DNA of 64,000 nt. Origin: Acanthosepion lycidas. Lineage: Eukaryota; Mollusca; Cephalopoda; Sepiida; Sepiidae. The notes beneath the pieces are model-generated. The model did not search any database and was not told where the DNA came from. It saw only the letters and a list, made by a program, of their open reading frames with translations. The position numbers and the translations under genes are program-made. Positions 34,741-45,775 of this stretch are shown here, piece by piece (within the stretch, counting starts at the first letter, position 1; each line of letters starts with the position of its first letter). The DNA lies in the NCBI GenBank assembly GCA_963932145.1, contig OZ010572.1:849582-913581 (forward strand), given 5' to 3'.

Positions 34741-34990
34741 ATAATAAATTAATAGAATTAAAATATGGTTTTTCGCTACACAGTTCCAACCATGTTTCAA
34801 AAATGGAAGCTAAAAGCCCCGAATTTAATTTTGTAATTAAATTAAAGACATTAGTTCCATTTCGCTTGAGGATGAAATGGAACTAATGTCTTTAATTTAA
34901 TTACAAAATTAAATTCGGGGCTTTTAGCTTCCATTTTTGAAACATGGTTGGAACTGTGTAGCGAAAAACCATATTTTAAGTCTATTAATT

Positions 34991-34996
<6 letters not shown>
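34741..34996. repeat. Near-perfect 256-bp palindrome
   Basis: The arm 34741-34863 and the reverse complement of 34874-34996 agree at all but one position I can find (GAATTA against GACTTA near 34756). A 10-base spacer (34864-34873) separates them. The arms are not simple sequence. The right arm runs straight into a (TA)n array and is followed within 80 bases by a Penelope-like relic in the plus orientation. It could be the inverted terminal part of such an element, a foldback element, or a sequencing/assembly artefact of the hairpin type. Confidence 0.95.
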
Positions 34997-35053
<57 letters not shown>

Positions 35054-35060
35054 CACACAC
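34994..35060. repeat. (TA)n then (AC)n microsatellite
   Basis: TA to about 35049, then ACATACACACAC. It joins the palindrome to the Penelope-like relic. Confidence 0.96.
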
Positions 35061-35074
35061 ATTTTACACCAAAA

Positions 35075-35640
35075 AGTATACCCGAAGATTAATAACATAA
35101 TTTTAACGAACTGTCATTCTTAGATATCTAACACTAACCGACAGACACCTATTAATATTTTAATTTTAAGACCCATCACCCAAAAAGCTGTCCAAAGTTC
35201 ATCCCCTATTCCCTAGAACGTAGAATTTGCCCTATAGTGTCCGACAAAATAAAAACGCCTAGAAGAAAAAACGAGATTACGCAACAGCACTATGTGGGGT
35301 TTGTGATATAATTAGAGAAAGGAACTCCTATACTTTTGAAAACCTCACAACATTCACAATAAAGAAAAAGTTAAAGTGTAACTCTAAAAATTCATCCACT
35401 CAGATTCACAAAATGCAACGAATCTTATATTGTATCACTCATGCACTAAAAAGAAGTTTCCCTACACAAAAGCAACATTAAATTATCAAACAACAGAAAA
35501 ATCTTTGTGCCACAACACATCCACAAATGCAACAAGGATAACTTTAAAATTATGATAATATATCAAACAGATGATTACTCTTACCTTCAAATGCAAGAAA
35601 AATCTTCAGATACAAATTAAAACCAGCACTAAACAAATCA
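35075..35640 (+). pseudogene. Penelope-like element relic: RT thumb to GIY-YIG region
   Basis: Across frames the plus strand gives pieces in the C-terminal order of Penelope-like proteins. ELSFLDI-like is at about 35109, then SLERRICPIVSDKIKT at about 35210-35257, IRERNSYTFENLTTFTIKKK at about 35310-35369 with KCNSKN just after, FVPQHIHKCNKDNFKIM at about 35504-35555, and KIFRYKLKPALN at about 35598-35634. The NSYTF...IKKKLKCNSKN segment precedes the GIY-YIG nuclease in this group, and HIHKCNKDNF lies in its C-terminal half. The GIY-YIG catalytic strand itself is not clear, and frameshifts separate the pieces. It probably derives from the same element class as the palindrome just upstream. 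Confidence 0.55.
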
Positions 35641-37593
35641 TAACTCCACACGCATAAACACACACCATATACACATTGTGGCAAGACATACTGGTCGGGC
35701 AACACACACGCACGCACGCGTTAAAAATGTATATATTTAGTATATAGATTTCTGTATAATAATATATATAATATCTATGTATGGAGAACGAATATATATA
35801 CACATACTTGCAAAAACGAACACACTAGACGAACCAGACGCACGCACGCACACACTCACGAAACCTACACACTATACAAAGTGTATATATATACTGTTTC
35901 CTTGCAATAATACAATATATATGTATAGAAAAAGATAAGAACAACGACTTCCTTTATTTCCCTTTCTCTTACCAAGTTTAATTGTTTTATTAACCCTTAT
36001 TATTAAGAGGGCAGTTTTGAGGATTTCTACAGTTACATAAGTTTTCTTTATCTTCATTTCTATTTATTTTAGGATCTATATTTTTTTATTTTTGTATAAG
36101 TCTTTATTTAAGATATTAGCATTATGTTTCATTTCTAAGTTTTCAGTACAACTGTAACTTAATTTTAGGGTATTTTTATTAAAAATTGTACTGTCCTCTT
36201 AATAATAAATGCCGTATTGAATCCATAATTTATCAATGCAACAATGAATTGGAAATTAATAAGAAAAGCTATAAATTGTAGGTCATTAAATGACTCATGT
36301 CCTTTGTGCATACATGAAAAATTATACATTATTAATTTTCTAAAAAATAAAAATTTACTAAATCAAAAAAATGAAATAGCACTGTCAAATATCTCCCTTA
36401 AGTAATAATTAATTTTGGAAAAAAATAAAAATAAAATAATAAAGAATAGAGATGAAACGTACATTTTTGTATTTGATCTTTAATTAGTAATTAAGTTCTA
36501 ATATATTTATTTGTAAAAAATACCGTATAGTCTATTAGTTATTAGAAAGTCGAATGGTACTTTAAATATAATGAATAAACAATAAGAATAAAATTTAATT
36601 AATAAAATTTAAGCATTAATAATGTCTTGCACATATTTAAATGACCCATTTAGAAAGTCTTTGTGTATAAAAATACAAATTAAGAGGATAAATGAAAATG
36701 CCTAATTTTTTTGTCATTGTAAAATCCAGGCGACTCACTGAATAACGGAAGTATACGCTTGTTAGCAGTCACTTCACCCCATCTAAACTTAACCTGACTT
36801 TATAAGTAACATATATTGGATACATAAACTGTCTAGGGAAATTAAAACGCAGCCACTACTAAATTAATATATATACATATAATCTTACGCTCGATCTAAC
36901 TCACTATCTTACGCTCTATTAGATCTAATGCAGTCTATTTCTCTCGATCAATTTTCAGATTAATCTATAATTTTGATAAACACATGTTCAATGTTGAAGG
37001 TTTGGTGTACTTTCCATCAACAAGAACTTTATCTTTCAGTAATACTCTGCTAAATGTTTTATTTTATTTATTTTTGCGAAACATGTTTTTGCTTCTCTCG
37101 GGACTCTCTAAGATTTTGTCAAATAGCATTACCTTCGTCTCTTTTTCTTTAGCCCAAGCCATATTTTCCTTCTTCTACATATGCGCTTTCTCTTGTAAGC
37201 ATCATATTGAGACCTTTTTTCCGAATTTAGATTTAACAATCTTTTTCCATATAAGAGCAAGTCGCTAATATTTGATTTAAAAATGGAATTCCCCCTTAAT
37301 TCTTTCTAGATAACGGAATAGCTTACGCTCGTTGTTCAATATTTGAAATTTCGGCAAACAAAGTTATAGGTGTCTAAAAACTATTTCTCTATAATCGATA
37401 ATATCTGTTCGTATATTTCTATCATAGATAGATAGTTTTATCCGTGTACCTCTCCCAAATGTACAATTACTTAATTATGATTATATAAAAATAATTTATC
37501 GATTCCATTGCTGTTCATCAAAACTTCTCAGCTATTTTTTCTAAATATACAATTATATTCATATCACGCGAGAGCCCGTACAGACAGACAAAC
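35641..37593. other. Very AT-rich intergenic
   Basis: No gene recognised. AC/CG-rich words occur at 35700-35720 and 35840-35860. From 36060 to 36960 the DNA is almost pure A/T words. Confidence 0.6.
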
Positions 37594-37641
37594 AAACACA
37601 CACGCACACACACGCACACACATGCACACACACACACACAT
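37594..37641. repeat. (AC)n microsatellite with CG variants
   Basis: CACACACGCACACA-type repeats between two less ordered flanks. Confidence 0.95.
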
Positions 37642-37924
37642 GCGAGTAAAACAGACAAAAAATGAAACATGAAAATAATGCATTTTCTTCACCGTTGGCC
37701 ATCTCTTTTCATTTCATCGTCTGTTTTGCCCGCGCTAATCCCAATCTCAGCACATCTATCTAGCTTTCGACCTCTCCCCCACTGGACTAAAATACCTAGC
37801 AACAATGTAAATGGACTCTCAATACCAACTCGATACTACCTGTCCTCCCTCCAACTTTCACCATTCACGTGCTTCGCGCCAAAGTCATGTCGTCCAATAC
37901 CCCATCTTTCTTTGTCTTAGTCAC

Positions 37925-38290
37925 GTCCCTGAAAAGATTCGCAGATCAACAGCGACGATTTGCTGATAGGTAAGGGTTGCTGTTTAGGGGTTCGACTCGT
38001 GCCCCTCAATCCTGTCCTTTTGTCGGACTCTGGATGTGGATTTCATTCTCTTTGGAAAAGTGCATTCGATGATAAGCTATTTTCGTACTGGTCTGCACGC
38101 GTGTGAGAGGCCCCTGTTGCCTGGTGCCTGTGACCGATAATAGACAGGAGTTTCAGCCATGAGGGATACTTGGTGACGGCCCCGCGGGTAAATGAGTAGT
38201 CCTGTCCTAGGCCACACCCGCAGGAGAACGCTCTGAGTAGCAAAGATCTGCTGTCCGTCTTGCCTGCATTGCATCGAACAGAAATCACAT
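37925..38290. mobile_element. GC-rich SINE-like repeat
   Basis: This 360-base segment is much GC-richer than its flanks. It holds AGGGGTTCGACTCGTGCCCC at 37987, a T-arm-like box B hairpin. Its second part is open on the minus strand (38288-38043), with a peptide style (SCGCGLGQDYSFTRGAV) that I associate with non-coding repeats predicted as proteins in molluscs. No box A with proper spacing is obvious. SINE status is inference from composition and box B. Confidence 0.35.
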
Positions 38291-41089
38291 AGCGACCGTC
38301 TTCGCTTGATTCATCTGTCAGAAATCAAGAAAAGAAATAAAATGAAGAAGAGGCAATGATGAGGAATGAAATAAAAAGGATACAAAGCGTTCGCGAACAT
38401 AGGCTATAATTTGTGAGCGAAAACACAATTGAATTGAAATTAAGTTGGTTCTAAATGGTGTGCGATGGATGTACTTAACGTTTCAAAAAACAACGCTGAT
38501 AAAGAATCTTGCAGTGAGAATGGATGAAAAGGTTACAAATATACCCAAAAAAGAAAGACAATCATAAATAAAGGAGGAAGATTGAATAATTTTAAACAAA
38601 AATAAAGTGATAATAAGTTGAGAATAGACTAATAGGCAATGAAAACACTTAAAACAAAAGCCTGTTTTTATGATATAGAAACATTTTAAAAAATACTTCC
38701 CAGAAAAAAAAAACAAGAAAAATAAAAAAAAACTAATTTCACTAATACGCTGAATACTGGAAAGCAAGTCTAGCGTCATATAATTTCGGATTTTCTAAAA
38801 AGCCAAAGATTATTTTAAAAACGTCATTTCCACATTCTGTGAAAGACTGTGTTATTGCCTATGTCTTACAATAAAACTGAATCAGTATTTATTACTGATG
38901 TTTGCCACAAGGCCAGGCAGGATTTATTGAAAAAAATAATAAAATTAAGCAAGCAGTTTATTTAAATCATTATGATACATCTGTACGTTATCTCCAAATT
39001 ATATTAATTTCAATCTAATTTTAAAAATCATCAAAAACATTACTGTTCGACGAATTTTATGAAATGTGTTGAGGGAAGAAAAATCAGCAAATATTAGAGA
39101 AAATGTGAATGCAAAGAAAAAAGTACAAAATTCAAGAAAACAAGCATGGTGCTTGATTTGTGTCTGCGATACTTCTACCCTTCACACAGCTGTGGCAGTG
39201 ATCGATATTCAAACTTCAATAATTGAATTTCAAATCAAGCAAATTTTCTTCATTTAGAAGCTCAGCGAAACACAATCTTTCCGACCTCTTCTCCCCATTA
39301 AGCTTAATAAATATCAATGAAGATGGTAGGATGATAAAAGAAAGTTTCTGCAGATTTTATTGACATGGTATCGACTTAGAAGAGAACATCGGACTTCCAT
39401 TGTTGATTGGTTAGAAATGTTATGAACTGGTTTCAACCTTCTGTGAAATCGTTGAAAAGAGATAATCGCTCTTCTTGATTCCGGGTGGTTACTTTAAAAT
39501 CCCAATAAAGACAAAATTGTTATCAAGCTTGCTTGACAAACCCATGGTCCTATCGCGAAATCGATCTTTTGTCTTACAATTGTGGCTTTATCTCGTACTG
39601 TATTAAACTTAGTAAATACTTACATAAGCTTGCCTCGTGGTTGAAATAGTTGCGTGTTTTCACTAGTGCCAGAGTATAGTGTTAAACACCGATTTACAAG
39701 CTAAACAGTCAACTCCACATTTGAAAAACTGGTGTAACATAATCTCTTTTTGTCTCTGTTCCATACTAAGCCAAGTTTGTTAAAGTTTATATCAGACCTG
39801 TTCCAAAATTACTCACAATTACTTGATCATCATTCGTAAAATAATTAATAAAATGCTTACAAGTGGAGAAGATATCATATTTAGCACGTGCTGTGTGTAT
39901 TAGTTTCTAATTTCAACGTCTCGGCTGTACATGATGTGTCTCTATTTCCTCGTGTTTTATCTTCAGCAAATGAAGCACATGTCATCGAAATTTAAATGAA
40001 GGCTCTGTAGTCTTTTTTTAACTGAAAACCTTTTCATTTTATAATTTTCTTTAAATCTTACCAAAATAATTTTGCTATAGTATTTAGCTACTATAGCAAA
40101 ATTATTTTATACTGATTTTTATAACATAGCTAAAGTGTTAATCAATTGTCTAACATATAAAGCAATCACACACACGCATATGAAGATTGAGCGAAAGACT
40201 AATTCAGAAATAAAAAGATAAAACATTTATTTACACAATTATGTAGTTCACTTGCAGGTGCCTAGTTCAAATGTTTGAATTGAATTCAATATAGATCTTT
40301 CCCCCATGATTTTAAACTCTCTTGAATTTCTGGTGTCGGTCCGAAACAAAGAAACTTTCTCTTGCTTGTGACAAGTAGACAAGCGGGTATTTATATGCAC
40401 CCCTATCTTCTAACAACCCACTCCTCCATTAACACTGTTTACAGCCAAGCTCTCCCCTTTAACTCCACTCACCCCGAGATTTTATTTCTCTCTTTGAAAA
40501 GATGGAGTTGTCAAATTCCGATTCATCATTTTCCGACATGTCGGTTTGTTACTGGTGTTGTTGTTGTTGAAAAGATGGATTTGCTGGTAACTTGAACGAA
40601 AATCACACTTTCACCCACGGGCCGATTACCAGATTTTCTAAAATGAAATATAAGACACGTTGTTCAAATTTAAATTCAAATGTTTTCTAATCTACATACA
40701 CTTACATAAATGAAGATAAATTAATGTCACTGCATGGAACAAACTTATATACAGAAACATATTATTAGAAATTATTTTAATTTTACATTTAAGAACAAGC
40801 TGTTCTATTTTTATATCTGCAAAATCTGACAACTCTATCTACAAAAGTTTAAGTAACTTTTAATCTTTCGCTCTTAACACAATTTCTATCTATTTTGTTT
40901 AACTTTAGAAGGAAACCCGTTTAACACGAGTTTCCTAACCCATTAGGGTCGAAGAGGTACCACATGTACTGTAGCTGCATTATTCTTAGTATGTATTAAT
41001 CAAGATAGCCTGACGTGCCCCAATACTCTCTAGGCTAGTTTGAATACACAATTTTTCTTCTCCTAGAAGAATGCTACAGGACCCAGTAT
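38291..41089. other. Intergenic, no gene recognised
   Basis: Nothing beyond an inverted repeat at 40063-40108. The short frames at 38483-38779, 39066-39257 and 40362-40595 lack domains. Confidence 0.55.
40063..40108. repeat. Perfect 20-bp inverted repeat, 6-base loop
   Basis: Arms 40063-40082 and 40089-40108 are exact reverse complements (AAAATAATTTTGCTATAGTA). A small palindrome such as this may be a MITE remnant or chance in AT-rich DNA. Confidence 0.9.
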
Positions 41090-41200
41090 GTCCTGTTATT
41101 TACGCATAGCTGGGGGAGAAGTGATGGATTCATACTTTTCCCAAGGTTATTAGTACGTAATCTCAATCCGATTCGTAATTTCACCGTGTCTCCTAAAAAC
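41090..41200 (-). mobile_element. Probable diverged copy of the 5S-headed repeat body
   Basis: AGCTGGGGGAGAAGTGATGG, then TTCATACTTTTCCCA (about 41108-41142), parallels the reverse complement of 32545-32610 (GGCTGGG...GAAGAAGTGAACGCATAACTTTCCCA). The head side (41150-41200) is only weakly similar. Orientation is opposite to the copy at 32454. Confidence 0.4.
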
Positions 41201-41324
41201 AGTTTAGAATTTTTGTTTTATTTTTCAGGTTATCCTTCCACTTGCTGCATTTTAAAACCTTTTCGGAAACGTTCATTTAGTATTTTCCCTATGTAAATTA
41301 CAATAAAACATACGCGATAATAAA

Positions 41325-41452
41325 GGAATCATATGACAGCGGTGAAATAGCAGAGTACCTCAGCATATGGATCCTCATAGTGTTGCAAAAAACAGGTGCA
41401 AATGAATGCGAACCCCATCGAATAATCAGCTTGACAAGTCATATATAAATGC
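41325..41452 (+). pseudogene. RTE-like LINE fragment
   Basis: The translation YDSGEIAEYLSIWILIVLQK continues TGANECEPHRIISLTSH. It matches the RT segment found at 29340-29475 (CDSGKLPGNL, RTISLMGH). Only about 40 residues remain. Confidence 0.65.
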
Positions 41453-41640
41453 AATTGAAGCAACATACACTTTCCACTTCATGTTAGCGAAAAGCGTTAG
41501 TCCGAGAAGGTGCAATGTCTAGAGTATAGTATTAGCCATGCTGATGGAAGATAAAAAAAGCTCTCAGACGGTTAAAAGAAATTTGTTTTCATGTTGTGCC
41601 ACTAAGTCGATTAAATAACTTAAATAACTTAAACATGAAA
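41453..41640 (-). pseudogene. Jockey/CR1-like LINE fragment abutting the RTE-like fragment
   Basis: Read on the minus strand, LHLLGLTLFANMKWKVYVAS (about 41525-41465) matches SLRLLGLTLTADLRWNKYIES of the copy at 27850. It directly abuts, in opposite orientation, an unrelated LINE fragment ending at 41452. Confidence 0.6.
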
Positions 41641-42249
41641 TAATAAGGAATGAAAATAGTACTCCACTTATATTCATTTCCGGATTTCGATGTTTCCCGA
41701 TATCTTCACGCGACACATCCTTTTTGGTAATGTTTTTTTTCTAATCTCAATTATTTATTCTTTTTTATTTATTTTTTTTTGTTTTTTCTTTGTTTTTGTT
41801 TGTTTGTTTGTTTGTTTTTTTTGTTTTTATAATTACTTTAATTTTAGAAAGGCCTTTTTCCTGTTTTGAGGTTACTAAAATATGAGAGCTTTGTGTATTT
41901 ATTAACAAAGAAACCACTTGAAGGCGTGTTCAACAGTTTAGGATAACAAAATCTTTCTCCACTCAACTGTTGGGACGTTAATAAGGTTCCATAATCACGA
42001 TACTGTTACTGAAATATTGAGATTAAATAAAAAAACATTTCTTTAATTAATGAAATTTTTCATCATTCATCTGACAACAATCAAGAATCTATCTTCGCCA
42101 CAAATACAACAGAATGTAGTTAATGAAGCTAACTACATTCTTTATTTTTCAACTGGTGAATGAATTACTTATAACTGAAAAATTAGTCTTTGAAAATAAA
42201 GAGACGAATCTTTAAATCATAAATTAATGAAGAAATTTAACAAAAGAAA

Positions 42250-42390
42250 TATAAATCTTCTATCTTCCTGATACCTGTGCTTTTATTGTCCTTTCTCCTC
42301 ACTAAATTCTTCACTTTCTCTTTCACTCCCAATAATCCCTTGCATCTTAGTGATATTATCGTCTTGCTTGGTATGAAATGGCTAAAACTA
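42250..42390 (+). pseudogene. 3' tail of a Jockey/CR1-like LINE
   Basis: TCTTTCACTCCC, CCCTTGCATCTTAGTG and CTTGCTTGGTATGAAATGGC match in order the 3' untranslated tail of the copies at 28950-29010 (CCCTTGCGTCCTAGTG, TTGCTTGGGGTGAAATGC) and 47035-47085. No coding sequence remains. Confidence 0.6.
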
Positions 42391-44394
42391 CTGCGATTTG
42401 CAGGTAACCTGAACTTTGGCATTCAGTAAATTTTATATTTCATAGGGAATAAAATTTGTTATTTTATAGTTGATATCGTTATTCCCACTTCCTTCAAGCT
42501 AGAAAGCTTAAACTATCAAAAATGCTCATGAAATTTCAACCATAAACATCACATGATATAAGTGCTGCCGATATAATGTGCCGAGGTAGAAGGTAACCCT
42601 TGGCATTTTCACAAAGCTTATTTCGTGAATGTATTAACGCTAAATGGTAAATAGAGCTAGTTTTGGGGCCCGAATCAGACAATGTCGACTTCTTATTTCT
42701 TGGAATGATAATTGTCCTTAAAGGTGTCACCAGGACATTGATATGAAGATATGCGCATTAGACTATATGTAAGATAATTTATTTTGCTTCCATCCTATCT
42801 CTTTCAAACAGAAAGTTAGAAAATTGTATGTACAGAAATAAAGACTATAAGAGGAACGGGAATAAATAAATCACGCATAAAATGGAGCATTATTGACCCT
42901 TGTATGAAAAAAATGAATCAGGAAGAATTTATGTATTTTTTTGAATTAGGAATTAAATATACATTTTAGAATCAGTAAGACATTTGTTAATTTTTAAATC
43001 TTCTCATCAATTTTTAAGATTTTTATCATCAAGGATTTGTGTTTTACTAAGGTATTAAATGATAGCTTGAACACTTTCAGGATCTTGAAAATTTGCCAGT
43101 CTTCGAAATCAGAATTCGGAAACCTGTTTTTATTTATTTTTTAAAAATTTACTTTTAACGCAAATGTTTCAACCATAAGAAGGTACAACTGTTATACTGT
43201 TGCAATTATGTGCACTCGAGAGTAACTAAACCAGTTTAGTATATTCTGCTGGGACCAGTTATTGGTTCACATCCAAGTAGAAACCAGGCTTTCAACTATT
43301 GATGTTTTCAGACAATATTTAAACGTACAAAGTTATTAATAAATATCGATACACAAATCAGTTTTAAAAAAAAACTTTTCTTTCTTTTCTACATTCTTTA
43401 TCTCTCCTTGTTATTTCCATTTATTTCCTTCTATATCGTCTTCTCTTACTTCAGACTCCTCTTCCGTCTTTTCTCTTCTTTCTTTCTGCTCGCAACTTTA
43501 CAAAAGCCAATTCCTCTGCTTCAATTTAGCACTTCTTGCCTTTCTTTTTTTTTTGCGTGCGGCTCTTCTTGTTCCTCTTTTCTCGTCGTTCTTTTCTTCA
43601 TCTCACTTCCACCTCTTTACTTTTTAACTTCTTCCTCCATCGTCTTCTTTTTCCCACCCCGGGTGGTGCAATGTCAGCCGGAAGAATTAATGTTTCCTTT
43701 GTCCACCTTCTTTTCACCCTTTAAACAACATCAGCCGTGCTCAATTCATTGAACTTTAGTAACTCGAGCTTCTCTTGCTTACTTGCCGAGTGTGTCATCT
43801 ATTTTACCCTTAGGTGCACAAGGCAATGTCACTGGGACGAAGAACACAAACACAATGACGACAAGTCGTTTATTAGGAGACTTTCCAATTGATAATCAAA
43901 TATTCTGACGAAGCCAATAAATAACAAATGGTTGACAATTTGACATTCGACACGAGGGATTTTATAGCAGTTCTCTTTTATGTTGTCGATAAATGTTACG
44001 CATAACGTGGATTTTGATAAGTAAACGGCTTGCATTGTCATTTCACCCTTGTTTTTATTTAATAGGTTTGCATTTAAAAGAAAATACAAAATCTTGATAT
44101 AAGCTTGCAAAGCAAAGCTTCGTATTAAATAATATATCTATATCTATATAGGTCTCTATATATAGGGGGTTTATCAGTTTGACCATTTTATTGGTTCCTA
44201 ATTTGACGCAGTATTCACTTTGTTGGATGGATATAATCCTTGTCACTCATCGGCGTTTTTCATATATTCCCGTTGTCCGAGAGTAAACATCTTTTCTAGT
44301 TCTAACAACCATCCTCAACCGATGTTAAATATGTTCACGTCTCATGGGTGTCATAGCTAGACTATATTTTTTCTCATTATGTCACTTCAATATA
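42391..44394. other. Intergenic, no gene recognised
   Basis: 43375-43700 is pyrimidine-rich, giving spurious hydrophobic frames. Nothing else is identified. Confidence 0.55.
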
Positions 44395-44480
44395 TATATG
44401 AAGTGGACACTGAGGTCAACACCCCATGTGGACAGTCTGTTTCTTGCTTAAACGCAATCTTCAGGCAATGTGTGTTGTGT
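44395..44480 (-). ncRNA. Second hammerhead-like, PLE-type terminal block
   Basis: On the minus strand CTGAAGA (44464-44458) is followed by a perfect 4-bp stem TTGC/GCAA (44457-44444) and GAAAC (44443-44439), then AGACTGTCCACATGGGGTG and TTGACC. This is the hammerhead core order CTGANGA-stem II-GAAA, better preserved than at 1337-1408, and the distal parts of the two blocks also align (GTGTTGAC). Just beyond it, CACTTCA-(TA)-TGAAGTG at 44386-44405 forms a palindrome. The cleavage-side UH and stem I pairings are not clear to me, so activity is unproven. Confidence 0.5.
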
Positions 44481-45492
44481 TTTGGTTTGACTATTTATAT
44501 ATGATGGTCAATGATGCATTATGGTTAGATGTTTTGTATTATCTTAACGGTTGTTGATGCACGGTAACGGTTATGTTATTCTCGGGGATATTGATTAGAA
44601 ATATTTGTGAATCCGAATACAGATAAAACATATAAATAAGAAAGAAACAACCCCAACTTACAACAGCACATCAATAGGATGGAATTTTTATGTAGAAAAT
44701 AGCGATAAGAAAACAAATATTTATTGCGCTAACTTCAACTTAAAAATCTAAACAGCTAATAAACCAATACCTAAAACTGGTAAATATCTTTAAAAGCAAT
44801 TTACAACCGAATAAAGAATGCAAAAAATAAATGACATAAAATAGCACAATACTAAGACATAATAGAATGAAATTAGGGGAATAAAAATAAACAGACTCAT
44901 GGTTAGAATTATTAAAAATTGAAACTGCTATCCCTAGACAAAAAAAGATAAAAATGCATTCCTGATTCCTTTAAGACATCAGGGTTCTGTGTAGAAAGCC
45001 AACAACAAGCCAGAATGGAGATCGCTCTAGGTGTGAAACTGCCGGTCATATTGCAGTATTGTTTTCTGTCTACACCTTATAAAGGGTGTATCAAAATTAC
45101 TTTTACAAGCATTGGACGCACGTTCCTCACACCAAAACACGGATAAAAGGTCATATAAACATATATCCGCAAATCTTTTGTTGGTGAGTTATGTTTAAGG
45201 AAAGTTTACGGTAGATGACGTTGTGTTGCCATATAGACTAGGTTACATTTGTCATTTGAGTAATTTTGTGACTAGTCTGTCTTCGGCGTTTAACGCGTAT
45301 AGTAGTCAGTTAACTAAGAAGTGTTCCGTTTAACAGAATATTCATATCGTAAGCAGGCAGATATGATTATTACATACGGCCGCGCGAATTGTAATGGACG
45401 CTAGGCTGCACGGCTGTATCAGATTATGTTTCCACATCGAAGGCAGTCATCCAACCGTTGCTGCTGTTTATCGTCGCGTTACTGAGACAGGA
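44481..45492. other. Intergenic, no gene recognised
   Basis: No coding frame. 45360-45480 is GC-richer (CGGCCGCGCG at about 45379) but featureless to me. Confidence 0.5.
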
Positions 45493-45775
45493 TCCGAAAC
45501 TTATCTCTATTAATCATCTGAAATACCTCTTTCTGTCTCCCAACAACATGGATGATGCTAATCTCTAGGTGAGTGACTCGTTGCACCTTACTGGGATAAT
45601 ATTCTTAGCCAAAATGAAGTGGAAAGATTATATTGAATTTTATTGCGAGGTCTGCCGCTAAGAATGTGGGTTCACTGTGTCGTACTAGACATTTTTTCTC
45701 CAGAATCTATCTTTATTTATCTATATTTATAAATCTAAAATTCTTCCATACTTTGAATATTGCTGCTACATATGA
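45493..45775 (+). pseudogene. Jockey/CR1-like LINE fragment, RT thumb region
   Basis: TCTCTATTAATCATCTG (45501) begins the match to the segment at 28230-28500 of the better copy. It passes through KWKDYIEF, VGSLCRTRHFFS (about 45668-45703) and FEYCCYIW-like (about 45758-45775). It stops at the position where the next, upstream-type segment starts, so element order is permuted across 45775. Confidence 0.7.

Noticed and set aside
34864-34900. Centre of the large palindrome read as a hammerhead (TTGAGGATGAAAT)
   Set aside because: The CTGANGA and GAAAC parts are not present in order, so I do not call a ribozyme there.
45050-45130. TATAAAGGGTGTATCAAAATTAC, resembling an IS630-type transposon end
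   Set aside because: No inverted partner and no transposase nearby.
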